A DNA stretch of 64,000 nt from Cryptomeria japonica. Its lineage: Eukaryota; Streptophyta; Pinopsida; Cupressales; Cupressaceae. The position numbers were made by a program, and so were the translations under genes. This document shows, one piece after another, positions 33,108 to 43,470 of this stretch. The notes below the pieces were generated by a model. That model made no database searches, was not told the DNA's origin, and was given only the letters and a program-made list of their open reading frames with translations. Where the stretch lies: positions 335,954,302 through 336,018,301 of the forward strand of contig NC_081413.1 of NCBI RefSeq assembly GCF_030272615.1, written 5' to 3'. How positions within the stretch are numbered: position 1 is the first letter of the stretch; the number at the start of each line of letters is the position of its first letter.

Positions 33108-34452
33108 TGTAGACATCTAAAAATGGTCAACGCTTGCGGAGTCATACTTTAACATTTACGCATTGCCTTATTTTAGGGTTCTTGCATTGCATTAACATTT
33201 CTTCTACGTTGCACACTTGGTCTTTATCGTTTGCGAGCATCGAGTCCTTCTGCATTCCTCATTTTTATCGCTTTCAAATTAGGTCTTGTCGATAACAATC
33301 TTCAGTCATGATTTTCTTTGTCCTTGTCAATCTCATCATTTTGCGATCGATTCGTCATAGATCCTTGTCCTTGCCAATTTTGTCATTTTGCGATCGATTT
33401 GTCATCGATCATCGTCCTTCTCAATCATGTCAATTTGGATCAATTGGTCATTGTTCCTCGTCAATTGGTGCATTTATCAATCAAATCACTTATCAACATT
33501 GGTCCTTTGTCAGTCAGAATCATGATCAAATCGAATCGATATCAATTATCTTTTGTCAAGACCTAATTATCGTCCTTGTATTTTCTAGGGTTTCATGATT
33601 TATCCATTTAACCTTGTTTGTCATTTTCCCTCTAGGTTAAATTATTTATTTATTTATCCTAAGTCTTCTTGTCGCAATTAAATGTTTATTTAGTTGGCTA
33701 ACTAATTCCTCCTCTCTTTGCAAATTAATTAATGAATGAAAAATTATTAATTAATTTACCTAATTTTCCAATTTACTAATTTCTCCTAATTCCTAATTTT
33801 CTAATTTTCATCAATTTTCTAATTTCCTAATTTCTATTCATCTAATTTTCTATTTTCTCCTATTTTTCTAATATTTCTCCTAATTTCATGGGAATGACAT
33901 AGCAATTTGTCATAATTTGTCATAGTTGTCAATCAATCAATTTTGCATAGCAATTTGTCATAATTTGTCATAATTATCAATCAATCAATCTTGCATAGAA
34001 AGTGTCAATTTGTCATAATTTGTCATATTTGTCATTCTTGATTTGAAATTTCCTTTCAAATCTCTTCATGCTAATCTTGTCATCTCTCCAATTTATCTAT
34101 AAATTGGATGACTTTCTTCAATCAAGGATCCCAATTGATCACATTTTCGAATCCCCGAATCAATCACGCTTCTAGTATTCTTGCGCTACTGTCTTGTTAA
34201 TCTTGCTTTCACATTAGGCTTATGCACTTGAAGGTGAGATCCACAAAACAAAGCAATTTGAAGGAGAAAGAAGGACAATGGAGAATCATGGAGGAGACAT
34301 CCGCATTTGAGATGGTTTGCATTTGAATTGAATGTTTCATTTCCATATCTCTATTGAATGTTTGTAGGTTTTGTTATCATTGCAATCTGGTTTTGTGATT
34401 GGGCTAGTTTAATGTTTCTATTGCTTTGATGAATTCCAAATTCCTATCTACA
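33108..34452 (+). repeat. 3' LTR of the inner array
   Basis: It runs from TGTAGACATC to TATCTACA, after a purine tract. It is followed directly by the minus-strand PMD coding sequence of the outer element (AATATATCCC on the plus strand). No matching duplication is found at the left edge of the array, because that edge is truncated. Confidence 0.92.
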
Positions 34453-34824
34453 AATATATCCCAACTCATGGAACGAGTCAAGATATCTGGATCCCTGAAT
34501 ATGTTCCTCAGTGCCTGTAGTCTAGGTAACAATGCAGTATCATAGTCCACCTTATCCCCAGCAAAAGGGATATGAAGGATCCTGTACACATCCTCGGGAG
34601 TGATGGTCAACTCCCCAACTGGCAAATGAAAGGTGTTATGCTCTAAATGAAATCGTTCTACCAATGCTATGAGCTTCCCGTGGTTGACACGGATATCAGG
34701 TAACCCCATCAGGTGGGTAAAGCCACACATATCAATATGGGCCTGTTCAACCTCAGACAAATCCCGAACTAAAGCCATAGTGGGTTGATATACACATCTG
34801 AAGAGCACAGGAGGTAAGCAAACC
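34453..34824 (-). pseudogene. antisense plant-mobile-domain gene, exon 2 (N-terminal half)
   Basis: After the splice acceptor TTGTAG the minus-strand frame reads 'VCLPPVLFRCVYQPTMALVR', then 'GKLIALVERFHLEHNTFHLP' and 'GELTITPEDVYRILHIPFAG'. The last is the characteristic start of a plant mobile domain, with the Leu-Thr-Pro-Glu-Asp-Val pattern. No stop occurs in these 124 codons. The frame is cut at 34453 by the inner array and resumes at 15761. Comparison with the usual domain suggests that well over a hundred codons are missing between 'SMSWDI' and 'LELWDDW', so the array insertion or later deletion removed sequence. Confidence 0.82.
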
Positions 34825-35287
34825 TACAACAATCTAATAATGAAACATCAGAAAACATTCCAAATAATCCTACAAGAGAAGTTAAACATCACGCAAGTCC
34901 AAATAAGTCAAATACAAAACCAAAATTTCATGTTTACACTTTAAAATATGGTCACTATTTTTCGAATGACAAAACACATTTAGAGAGCATCTCGTACGAG
35001 TCAGAAATGCTTCCGTATGAGAAAACAGCCTCAAACGACAAACTTTCATACCCCACACGATAAAATGGTCTTTTAACAGACCTGTCGCACAACACGAGGC
35101 TAGCTCCCGTATGACAATTCTAATGGGTTTAAACGAGCAAACACAAAATGCCAGTTTCTCGTATGAGACAGGATCCTGGCTCGCACGATAAACCACGATA
35201 CCCGACACAAAAAATGTGAAAAACATGAAAAATGCATGAAAGAATTCAAAATTGGAAACATACAAAGGCTAATGATCGATCACTTAC
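34825..35287 (-). other. predicted intron of the antisense gene
   Basis: On the minus strand a GTAAGT donor follows exon 1, and a TTGTAG acceptor precedes exon 2. The flanking codons join in phase 0. The 463-bp intron contains several TCGTACGA-type palindromes (34980-35200) like those in the element's own leader. Predicted from sequence only. Confidence 0.6.
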
Positions 35288-35362
35288 CGCTGGCTCATAG
35301 TTTCGGGGTTGATTGTGTCTTCTCTGGAACTCGAATCGATGCTGACGAGTAGGGACCACCAT
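35288..35362 (-). CDS. antisense plant-mobile-domain gene, exon 1
   Basis: The minus-strand ATG at 35360-35362 opens a 25-codon exon, MVVPTRQHRFEFQRRHNQ followed by PRNYEPA, ending at a GTAAGT donor. The exon is basic and polar, with no stop. I chose this ATG because it lies about 75 bases downstream of a TATATATA box, is followed by a good donor, and splices in phase to exon 2. The gene runs opposite to gag-pol. Antisense ORFs in this position are known in several Tat-lineage elements, with unknown role. Confidence 0.6.
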
Positions 35363-35435
35363 TTTTCTTCGCAGAAGGCTTGTTGAATTTTCAAACTTGG
35401 AGGGTTAAAATGAATTGAAAATGACACTTTCATCC

Positions 35436-35443
35436 TATATATA
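35436..35443 (-). promoter_or_regulatory. TATA box of the antisense gene
   Basis: TATATATA lies in CTATATATAG, 74-81 bases upstream of the minus-strand ATG, at a sensible distance for a transcription start about 30 bases downstream. The motif is palindromic, so its direction is inferred from the neighbouring exon. Confidence 0.5.
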
Positions 35444-35449
35444 GCCAAA

Positions 35450-36548
35450 AACCTAATTTTTCAACTTGCTCCGATGGACATGAAAATTATACCCTTGGCT
35501 AATGTGCCTGCTCTGATTCCATTTTCGGGATCGAAATCGAAATTCGAGATTGTCTTGCTAGTCAATTTCACAATTTTGACCACTTAGCACTTTTTTCATC
35601 AACTGCTCATTTTTTTTCTTCAAATTGCGCTCAATTTCAAACACTGAATCTTAATTCCATTTCATTCCACGCTAATCATTACAATCAACTCTATGCTCAA
35701 TTTCTCATCAATAAACGCCGAAATTTTTAGAAAAATCCTCAGAATCAATTTGCGCTCAAATGACTATTCATCGCACAATTGCTTAAAATCAACTACCCTC
35801 GCTATCTTTCGATTTCGCTCTCGAGGGGGCATACAAGTGACCTTATGACTTCACATTCTTCAAAATCTCAAGAAATTTTTCAAATTTTCATCAAAAGTCG
35901 AGCAAAATCTTTTCAATTAAAAGAAAATCAATCCTTATTGCTAAGAGGCATCTCAGCTTCATCGCTTCACATCAAGTTGAGATCTCTCGATCATCCGAAT
36001 TTAATCAATCGCCAGGGGCATATCAGTTTCATCGCTTCACATCAAGCTAATATTTGTCTTCATCTGAATTAATCTCTTAACGTTAATCAGTTTCATCGCT
36101 TCAAATCAAGCTGATTATTCGTTTAAACTCAATCAAAAGTTTAAAGAGTTTCTTTGATCACTCTAAATCTAAGCAGGTGTTCAGTATTCGTTCTTGATCA
36201 AGCTGGATGATTTATTCTTCACTCATCATGTCTTGATCAATCAAGTTCAAGATCGATTTTTTTTTTTTTTTATCATCACTCACTGCATCTAAGTTCAATC
36301 AAGTTCTAGATCAGTAAGATCCACTTCTTGATCAATCAAGTTCAAGTTCGGTATCTTTGTTTTCTATCGTTCCTCAGTTCAATCAAGTTCGAGATCAATA
36401 TCACTTTAATTCGACCTCATTTAGCTTTGTCGCTTCGAATCAAGCTAAACACCTTGCTTTTTTATCTAGTTCATGATCAATCAAGTTCAGAACTGACATC
36501 TCCTAGACATCACACATTCTTTGAACCAACGCGCTACTTGCACATTAA
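35450..36548 (+). other. 3' region of the outer element with short direct repeats
   Basis: No sense gene is supported. Copies of TTTCATCGCTTCACATCAAG occur near 35955, 36028 and 36087. Variants of TTGATCAATCAAGTTCAAG occur between 36230 and 36490. These precede the polypurine tract and may be part of the element's 3' functional region or simple expansion. Confidence 0.6.
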
Positions 36549-36551
36549 TTC

Positions 36552-36564
36552 AAAGAGGGGCAAA
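36552..36564 (+). promoter_or_regulatory. polypurine tract of the outer element
   Basis: AAAGAGGGGCAAA directly precedes the TG of the 3' LTR, where plus-strand DNA synthesis would start. It is almost identical to the inner family's tract at 19627 and 33093, although the LTRs themselves are unrelated. Confidence 0.8.
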
Positions 36565-37709
36565 TGTAATACCCTAAAATTGGTCATCTAAACCATGGGC
36601 CCCTAATCTCAACAACATCACCAAGGTCCTAACCAAAAGGCAATTAAATCAATCTTGAGCACATAATTAATTCTTTAATTATCAAATATTACATGGCAAA
36701 ATCAATTACCCAATATTAATTAAATATTTATTTAATTAATTGAATCATTTCCAAGAATATCATTTTGATCAATTATCCCATTTTAATTTATTAAATATCT
36801 TTGCATATTTAATTAATTAATAAATTTGCCATTCAATCATGCAAAAAAAAAAAGAATTAATTTGCTACAAAACAAAGAGTTGAATTGAAACAAAATCAAA
36901 AAAAAAAAAGAGTTGAATTAAGAGAGAAATCAAACTTGAGATATTATTTCTTTTTCTAAATTTAGAACTTGAAATCAGAAAAGCAATTAATTGAATTATT
37001 AATTATTCTCTTAAATTGGAACTCAAAGCTTTTCAGAAAAAAGAAGTTCAGTTGCATTAAAAAGACTCTTTTCTTGATTAAATTGAAGAATTGTCTATTT
37101 TTATCACAAATGCATGGAATTGATTTATTATTGTTTTCCAATGCAACTTGGACTTCTAATTCGAATGCATTTCAATTGAACTATAATTGGAATCTATCTC
37201 AAGGTTAACTCAACCTGATTTCTCAATTATTTTCAATTAATCCTAAATTGATCTTTTTCATCATCTCTCTGTAATTCTCTATAAATTCAGTCATCGGCTC
37301 TCGTTCCAATTCACCCCGGAGATTTTTGAGATATACATCATTATTATACTGATTTTGCTTTGGAGTCATTGATTATTATTGCTTTTTTTTAGATTACTTG
37401 CATCCATTTTACATTCATTATTGCTTACATCCATTGTTGCTTGAATTGGTTATTATTGCTTGAATTATTCATTTATCTTGCATCCATATAGCTTAATATC
37501 ATATAGATTAAATCCTTCGTCTTGGTGTAGTCTAGTCACTGGTATTGCTTATAACAAACTGAGAGCAATCTTATACTCGCATCATTTAGAAGGCAATGGG
37601 TCGCTTTACTATGGTTTATTTTTATTGATTATTGATTACTAACCATGCATATAATGACTTAATTGAAGTGTTGTGCTTGCAGCTATAGGTTCACTTTTTC
37701 ACACACACA
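36565..37709 (+). repeat. 3' LTR of the outer element
   Basis: This 1145-bp LTR starts TGTAATACCC and ends CACACACACA. About 11 substitutions separate it from the 5' LTR over roughly 1060 aligned bases by eye. It retains the 83 bp absent from the 5' LTR. Confidence 0.92.
37277..37290 (+). promoter_or_regulatory. TATA-like box in the outer 3' LTR
   Basis: CTCTATAAATTCAG lies in the 83-bp segment that the 5' LTR has lost. It resembles the CTATAAATTGG of the inner LTRs. If it is the promoter, the 5' LTR of this copy can no longer use it. Confidence 0.45.
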
Positions 37710-37714
37710 TTTTG
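37710..37714. repeat. target site duplication TTTTG, right copy
   Basis: Exact match to 219-223, immediately after the LTR end. Confidence 0.9.
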
Positions 37715-38042
37715 CATGGCATGTTTTTTGGTTTTCTTATGCATGGTTCGACAAGTCTAGCTATAACTATGCATATGTAGGTATGATGGTGGCGTTTCTC
37801 CTTCACATATACCCACCAAGTTCCTGTAAAGGGCTTGTGTACACAAGGATGTCATTGTACTCTCATGCCTCATATATACCATCATAATTATACGTGAACT
37901 TGCATACATAATATAACCTTTTGTTTGAGATTCTAGTCCACATATAGGAAAATCAATACATCTTGGCTTTTATAACCAACGGTGTTGTTATCCCTTTGCA
38001 ATATCAAAACTAGGATTTCTCTCAAAATAAATGCACAACAAT
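37715..38042. other. spacer between two insertions, unassigned
   Basis: Sequence between the outer element and the next solo LTR. I see no gene or repeat in it. Confidence 0.4.
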
Positions 38043-38047
38043 CTCAT
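38043..38047. repeat. target site duplication CTCAT, left copy
   Basis: CTCAT precedes TGTCATAACCC and recurs at 41240-41244 after GGGTTGTTACA. Confidence 0.7.
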
Positions 38048-41000
38048 TGTCATAACCCTCTACCATTTTGAATTGCTACTACTATTGTTATTTCTATTAT
38101 ATCATTTTGAGGTTATGTTAGAAATGAATTTATTGAATATGATTATAATAATGAACACACACATAAAAAATAATTTAAATAAAAATTATTAAATTCCTCA
38201 ATTTCAAATAAGCACATGTTGTAGGAGAAATTGGAAGCTTCTAGAGGGAATCTTCATCCTCCATTTTCTTGCATGTAACTTCTCCATTTAGTGATCAATC
38301 AATTTTTCATGAGGATAATTTAAAAAAAAGAATCTCATTTTCAATTAATTCTCTTGATAGTGGAATTGAGGGATCTTTTCTATATAATGTATGCAATTTT
38401 TCGAAAGGAGGGGGGTTGATTCATTTCTTTGAAGAAATTTCTCATGTTTCATGTTGATAGAAATAGGATTTCTTTTGTTATCATGTTTTATTGGTAGAAT
38501 TGTTAAGTTTGTTTGAAGAAAATTCACCAAGTTACAAGGAAGGATATATGAAGGATAGCCAGAAGATTGGAGGGGATTCAACATCAAGCTTTGACAACCA
38601 GGTTCCCTTCTCTCGCTTTCCGTTAATTACATATAGAAGAAAATTGTATTATCAAAAAAAATAGTTTCTATCATTTCTTTTAGATCTTCAAGTATATAAA
38701 AATTCTAGATTGTTTAGAAACAAAGAAAAATCTTTTTCTTAATTAGGATAATTATTTATAAAAGTACCTTTCACATAATATATATATTTGAAAACCAAAA
38801 GTTTTATCAATCTGGAGTCATTTAACTATGATTTTGGCTTATCTCTTGAACCTCAAATCGAATACTCAACTTCTATTGTAAGTTTAATAGAACTTAGCTT
38901 TGAAGATTAAATGAGTTATGATTGTCATTAGGGAATCCTTACCTTAATATGTGCTTGAGAAACCTATTCCATGATCACTTGGTAGATTATACAACTATTT
39001 TAATTGAGATAACCTAGGAGCAAATATTAACTCTCTTGTAAGAGTTTGTGATTAATAAGTTATCGTTTGTAGAAAATGTCCAAGGGATAAATAGATTCAA
39101 GTGGATAGTTATCTCCTTATAATATTGCATTAGTTCAAGAACCACTAAAAGAAGATTTCATTTATTAATTGGGGTTATTTAGGAACCATAATCATATTGG
39201 TTAATTAAAAGTAGATTGTTGGGATCATCTAAAATTCATGTTCATATTGGTTAAATGAAAATGAATTGGTTGGAATTAGAAAGGAGTCTTATTCATAACG
39301 ATTGATTGAAGGTATATTTATTTGAAATATTTAGGAGTCTTATTCACATTGGTTAATAAGCAATTGGTTGATTTGGGATTATTCATATTGGTTTCTCTTA
39401 TTTTCAACATTGGTAATTAAAAATAGTGTGGATATCAAGGTTATTATTAAAATCTTTCCATCAAACATGTTAGTAATAATTTCATTTCCAAAGTATTATT
39501 ATTTGATGATTTCAAATTTCTTCAACAATTATTAGGACTCATATTTAAAGCAAGGATTATCATTTGTAGAAAATGCTTAAAGAATTAATTTTATGTTACT
39601 TTAATTGGAATAATTAGCTGATTTAACGATGATGCGGTTATTATTAAGCTTATCATTAAATAGTTCTTTTTCTTCCTTCAACAAATAAGTGATAAATTCA
39701 TTTCCAAAGTTTCAATGTTTAATCATTTTATTTAAGCAATCTAATACCTTTAAAATATTAAGAGTTGTACTCAAGAGTAATGGATGTTCCAAAATAATTT
39801 TATATTACAAGTGAATTCAGATTCTTTTCATAAGTTGTCTTTTACAAGTATTAAGCAATTAGTATTTCATGTATTTAGTCTAGCCTTAAAGTTTTAATCA
39901 TGGTTTATTTTCAAGAAAATGCCATTCCAAATAGTTGATTTGTTAATGCTCCTTTCAATTACTAAGTTCAAGCATGAAATAGTTCATTTCCATTATTATT
40001 GCTTCTCTTGATATTCATGAATTCAGAATTAATTTTGAGTTAGACAACTAAACAAGAGGAGTTGGAAACAATAAACCTTAGCAGCATTCAGTATCTACGG
40101 TGCCTCTAGGTCATGCTTACGGGTAATACCGTCATGTTGAACTACTGCACCTAACGCCTAATAAATCTACATCAACAACGTTTGTGGCATCATCCCTATA
40201 AATCATCAAGGAGTAATAAGGGACACTTGGAAGTTAAAATCCAAGGTGTGCGTAATCCCCCTTGGATCGATAAACTAGTAAGATAATCTTTAAATGAATT
40301 TACATCCGCTAGATAAACTTTAGTAAACCCTGTTAGGGTTGTTTGAGTGTGATGCTTTTAAAAATTGGCTTAATGTTGAAGCATGTTTGACGATTTGATA
40401 ATTGGATCAAGGGTGACGCTTATGATAGGTATTAGGACCTAGTTGTTTTAGGCCACAAGCAATAGGCCACCTTGAGCCTTTTCTTAAAGCTACCGTCGTG
40501 GGTAGCAACCACAAAGAAACTGTTTTGGACATTGACCCAAGAAAGGGTTGTGTACCCACCAAAATAGTTTACATTAAACCATAGATTAGAAAATAGAACT
40601 ACATACTTTACGCCTTGATCCCGTGTCAAAACGAGTATGTAGGCAGTCTAGGGACATAGTTGTTCCTTGTACTCAAGCGTTCAGGGATGGGGTGTAGGAT
40701 TTGGTAAGTAGATGGACTGTGAAGTATCCTAATTTTAAAGATAAGGGAAATAAAGGGAAAAGTAATTCAATGCATACTTAGAAGGAACCCCGTATGGATT
40801 CGCTTGACTTCCCGAGGCTTTAGGCCAAATTTTGAGGCAAAATTCAAGCTTGCATTATGTTATTTCATTTTCTCCTAAGGACGGTGACCTCGGTGCACCC
40901 CTATTAGAGGAGTGTAGCTCTTAGTGAGTGACTCAAGACCCGGATGGTCCTGATGAGTCTAAGTCTCTGGCCAGAGAACCTCCTATCCCAAGTTGGATAG

Positions 41001-41239
41001 ATGCCTACCCCATTTGGGTAGATGCCTATCACATATTGGATAGATGAAACCTCCTATCCCGTATGGACAGATGCCTAACCCATATGGTTAGATTCTCATC
41101 TCAAATGGATGAATGCCCAATCCAATTGGATAGATGCCCAGAGTATGTGATTGAATGAAACACAGATGATTAAATAAATAAATTAAAAAAAAATTAAAAA
41201 TTATCAAAAATTATTAGGTTAGTAGTATGGGTTGTTACA
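38048..41239. mobile_element. 3.2-kb solo LTR
   Basis: It starts TGTCATAACCC and ends GGGTTGTTACA, near-perfect terminal inverted repeats of the TG...CA type, and is flanked by exact CTCAT duplications. There is no internal region, so I call it a solo LTR; its orientation is undetermined. The sequence is AT-rich and noncoding. Around 39160-39420 there are degenerate repeats of 'TCATATTGGTTAAT'. Near the right end lies an array of short hairpins. No other copy is in the window, so the family cannot be assigned. Long LTRs of this size are typical of some chromovirus and Tat/Athila elements. Confidence 0.72.
40983..41134. repeat. array of seven short hairpins in the solo LTR
   Basis: Seven units of about 18-24 bp follow each other, several linked by GATGC. 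Each is an inverted repeat: CTATCC/GGATAG (40983-41000), CTACCC/GGGTAG (41005-41021), CTATC/GATAG (41026-41043), CTATCC/GGACAG (41054-41070), CTAACC/GGTTAG (41075-41091), TCATC/GATGA (41096-41112) and ATCC/GGAT (41120-41131). Between units the two arms change together at the third stem position (T-A, C-G, A-T). One unit has a mismatch. Confidence 0.75.
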
Positions 41240-41244
41240 CTCAT
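41240..41244. repeat. target site duplication CTCAT, right copy
   Basis: Matches 38043-38047. Confidence 0.7.
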
Positions 41245-42254
41245 CATCCTCATTCATAAGGCTTCCATGCAACCTATTCCATTATCTTTTCTTTTACTTT
41301 CTCACCTCTCTCTACCTTGAGGCTCCAATTTATTCCTTCTAGGGTTAACTTTAGTGGTGAATATTTCATGTCGGTGACCTGGAAAATGGTCAATATATTG
41401 TACCAATCGGGGGTAGCCATGTTGCCTGGACTTTATAAATATTTTTCAAATGCACGACCCAATCGCCCATTGTTTTATATAATTAATTATATCTCTATCA
41501 AGATTTCGCCAATAGAATCTTCATTTTCCACACAGTAAATTCAATATTTTTGCCTACACTTTCCAAGGTTGTCTTAATAGACGGTCATAATTTGCCAATA
41601 GCCATATAAATATTTATTGCCCAAGAGGACCCAATTCGCCTAGCATTTTGGGGAAGTGTGTCTCAATTCACCCTATTTTTCGTCAACTCTATTATAATTA
41701 CCAATTAATTGGATGGCACATAATTGCTTCAAAAATTATATAAGACATATTATAGTTAAGCGTGATTCACCAAATATTTGTATACCATATAAAATTCCTA
41801 CCAAATTCGCCAAATAAGGATTGGTATAAATATAGTAAAAAATCATATTTATCTCTACACAATTTGGTAAGTTTTGAGCTCTCAATTCGAATCACTAGCG
41901 AAGTTTCAAACTAGGACCAACTATTGTTGTTGATTGCATTGGCAACTGCTAGTGACCTAAAGGTAAGTGATCATTATTTTGAAGTGTTATAATATTATTC
42001 TGAATTCATCTCTATCTAATATATGTTTGCATTGTTGAGTTCATTTTGTATTTCTCTCAAGAACTTACCCAAACATTTGAATTTGAAACTACTTTCGTGC
42101 TCCCTATATTAAAATCAAACCAAGTTACATAGAGATTAACATCATATTTTCCTAACACACTAACCATTACATCCAACCTCCATTATTAATAGACCCTCCT
42201 ATGCTAGAGACCACCCCCTCCCAGAACATAGAAAAACACAAATCCCCATCCTCC
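41245..42254. other. AT-rich sequence, nothing recognised
   Basis: Short open stretches only (for example 41317-41538). I see no domain, repeat structure or RNA gene. 'AATTCGCC' or 'ATTCGCC' phrases recur several times between 41450 and 41820, but without clear periodicity. Confidence 0.4.
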
Positions 42255-43030
42255 TTATATATATTGTAGAATGATGGCCAATTGCTCTCTAATTTCCATC
42301 AATTCTCTAGTGGAAGCCTTCAAGAGCCATTTATCCCCCTTATCAATCATCTTCTGAAATGGAGCCAAGTTATTATTTATCACTTCTATCCAATAAACCT
42401 CCCAAGCTTCTTCAATGAATGATCTTTTATGTATCTTTTCTGCCTTATGCTTAACAACCTCCTCGTCCTCCTCCTCGGACCCAAAAGACCCATTCTCCTC
42501 TGGATCATCCTTGGAGTCCGACGAAACATAGTTGTCGGGGTTGAAAAAGGTACAAATACGCTAGCCCCCAAGTTAGCCTCCTCTATAATGGCATTGGCTA
42601 TTGCATGCCCATCAACTACCCGAATGAACCTATCAATCCTCTAGATGCACACCTCCCTGGAATCTAGAACATCTACTAGTGGGCTAATTACAGCCTCATA
42701 CATGAATCCATCACACCAATGCCTACCTACACCAAGCATGCATTCGACTAAGCTCTTCACCATGAAAAACACTTTTTCATCTGTGTGGAATAACCTTTGC
42801 ATTGCATTCGCAAAGTTTCATCTCTGCAAATACAACTCACCTCGAAATGATGAACCATGCTTCCCCTATGATGACTCCTTTCCTCTACAACAAGATTCCC
42901 AGTGTCTACCTCCAACATGGCTCTCCCAATTAATCTGGATAACTTTCAGATCCATCTTCCCTCCCATTTATAGCCTAGCTCCTTCTGGATTCTTCCATGG
43001 ATAGAACTGGGAAAGTAAAATGTACTCTAG
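42255..43030 (-). pseudogene. decayed gene of unknown family with acidic segment
   Basis: Minus-strand translation from about 43030 gives 'LEYILLSQFYPWKNPEGARL', then 'NFANAMQRLFHTDEKVFFMV', 'WCDGFMYEAVISPLVDVLDS' and 'RFIRVVDGHAIANAIIEEAN'. A one-base shift near 42545 follows, then a Glu/Asp-rich stretch ('SDSKDDPEENGSFGSEEEDE') and a helical tail ending 'LMEIREQLAIILQYI' at the TAA at 42255. Internal stops include a TAG near 42640, a TGA and a TAA. I do not recognise the family. The composition resembles other decayed genes here (45169, 56030), which also have acidic or helical tails, but no shared motif proves a relation. Confidence 0.55.
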
Positions 43031-43470
43031 ACCTCTATTCTAGACCCAAGAGATGTCCCTTCCAAATCTCCCATAATCAACTTCGTGATACAACTGTTAA
43101 AACTAGAAAAAGCCACAATGATAATAATATTCCTTATCTGAATAAATCCCCTATCCAACTCCTATGCATGCTCAATCATCTCTGTCCGAATTCCACCAAA
43201 TATCCTATTCTCAGGATGATCCTCCCATTTCCACATGATATCTCAAGTCTAAACTAGAGCATATCCTTCGGGGAAAACAACTATGGATGAATGATGCTAA
43301 CCAATCCCCTACCTTGAAAGCGGAGATGAATCTCCACCCTCCATGACACCTATCTCCCTTAATTTCAATAGCTTCCTCAAAGGGAAAATTTGTGGTTAAA
43401 ATTTGTTCTTTTTCTTTCTTTCTTTAATTAAAAGCATTAATGTATTCATGTATTAAAACCTTTCATTCCT
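43031..43470. other. possible upstream remnant, nothing firm
   Basis: This may hold upstream parts of the decayed minus-strand gene, but frames are broken and I cannot support exons. 43390-43470 is low-complexity CTTT-rich and AT-rich sequence. Confidence 0.3.

Larger units (their letters stand above)
15762..34452 (+). mobile_element. tandem array of the inner Tat family: truncated pol, LTR, internal region, LTR
   Basis: The order is a 5'-truncated internal region (15762-19641), an LTR (19642-20981), a complete internal region (20982-33107) and a second LTR (33108-34452). The truncated part matches 29228-33107 almost base for base. An LTR shared between two internal regions is the expected product of unequal recombination between LTRs of two copies. 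The left edge starts inside the RNase H coding sequence, so no 5' LTR or left target duplication remains. The array lies inside the antisense gene of the outer element. A deletion at the left edge, removing element and host sequence together, is the simplest explanation. Confidence 0.85.
224..37709 (+). mobile_element. outer Tat-type Ty3/gypsy LTR retrotransposon with nested insertions
   Basis: Matching LTRs at 224-1303 and 36565-37709, a 5-bp target duplication, a primer site at 1308, a purine tract at 36552 and a sense gag-PR-RT-RH-RH-IN order define this element. Removing the solo LTR in gag and the tandem array at 15762-34452 leaves about 17 kb. The second RNase H between the first RNase H and integrase is the known hallmark of the plant Tat lineage. 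The large spacer carrying an antisense gene also fits Tat relatives such as Grande and Ogre. Coding parts carry many stops and several frameshifts, so the copy is not autonomous. By eye the LTRs differ at only about 1% of aligned bases plus two indels, so this insertion is relatively young despite its decayed genes. Confidence 0.9.

Noticed and set aside
40983-41134. CRISPR-like array
   Set aside because: Units are self-complementary and adjacent without unique spacers, in a plant LTR. There are no cas genes.
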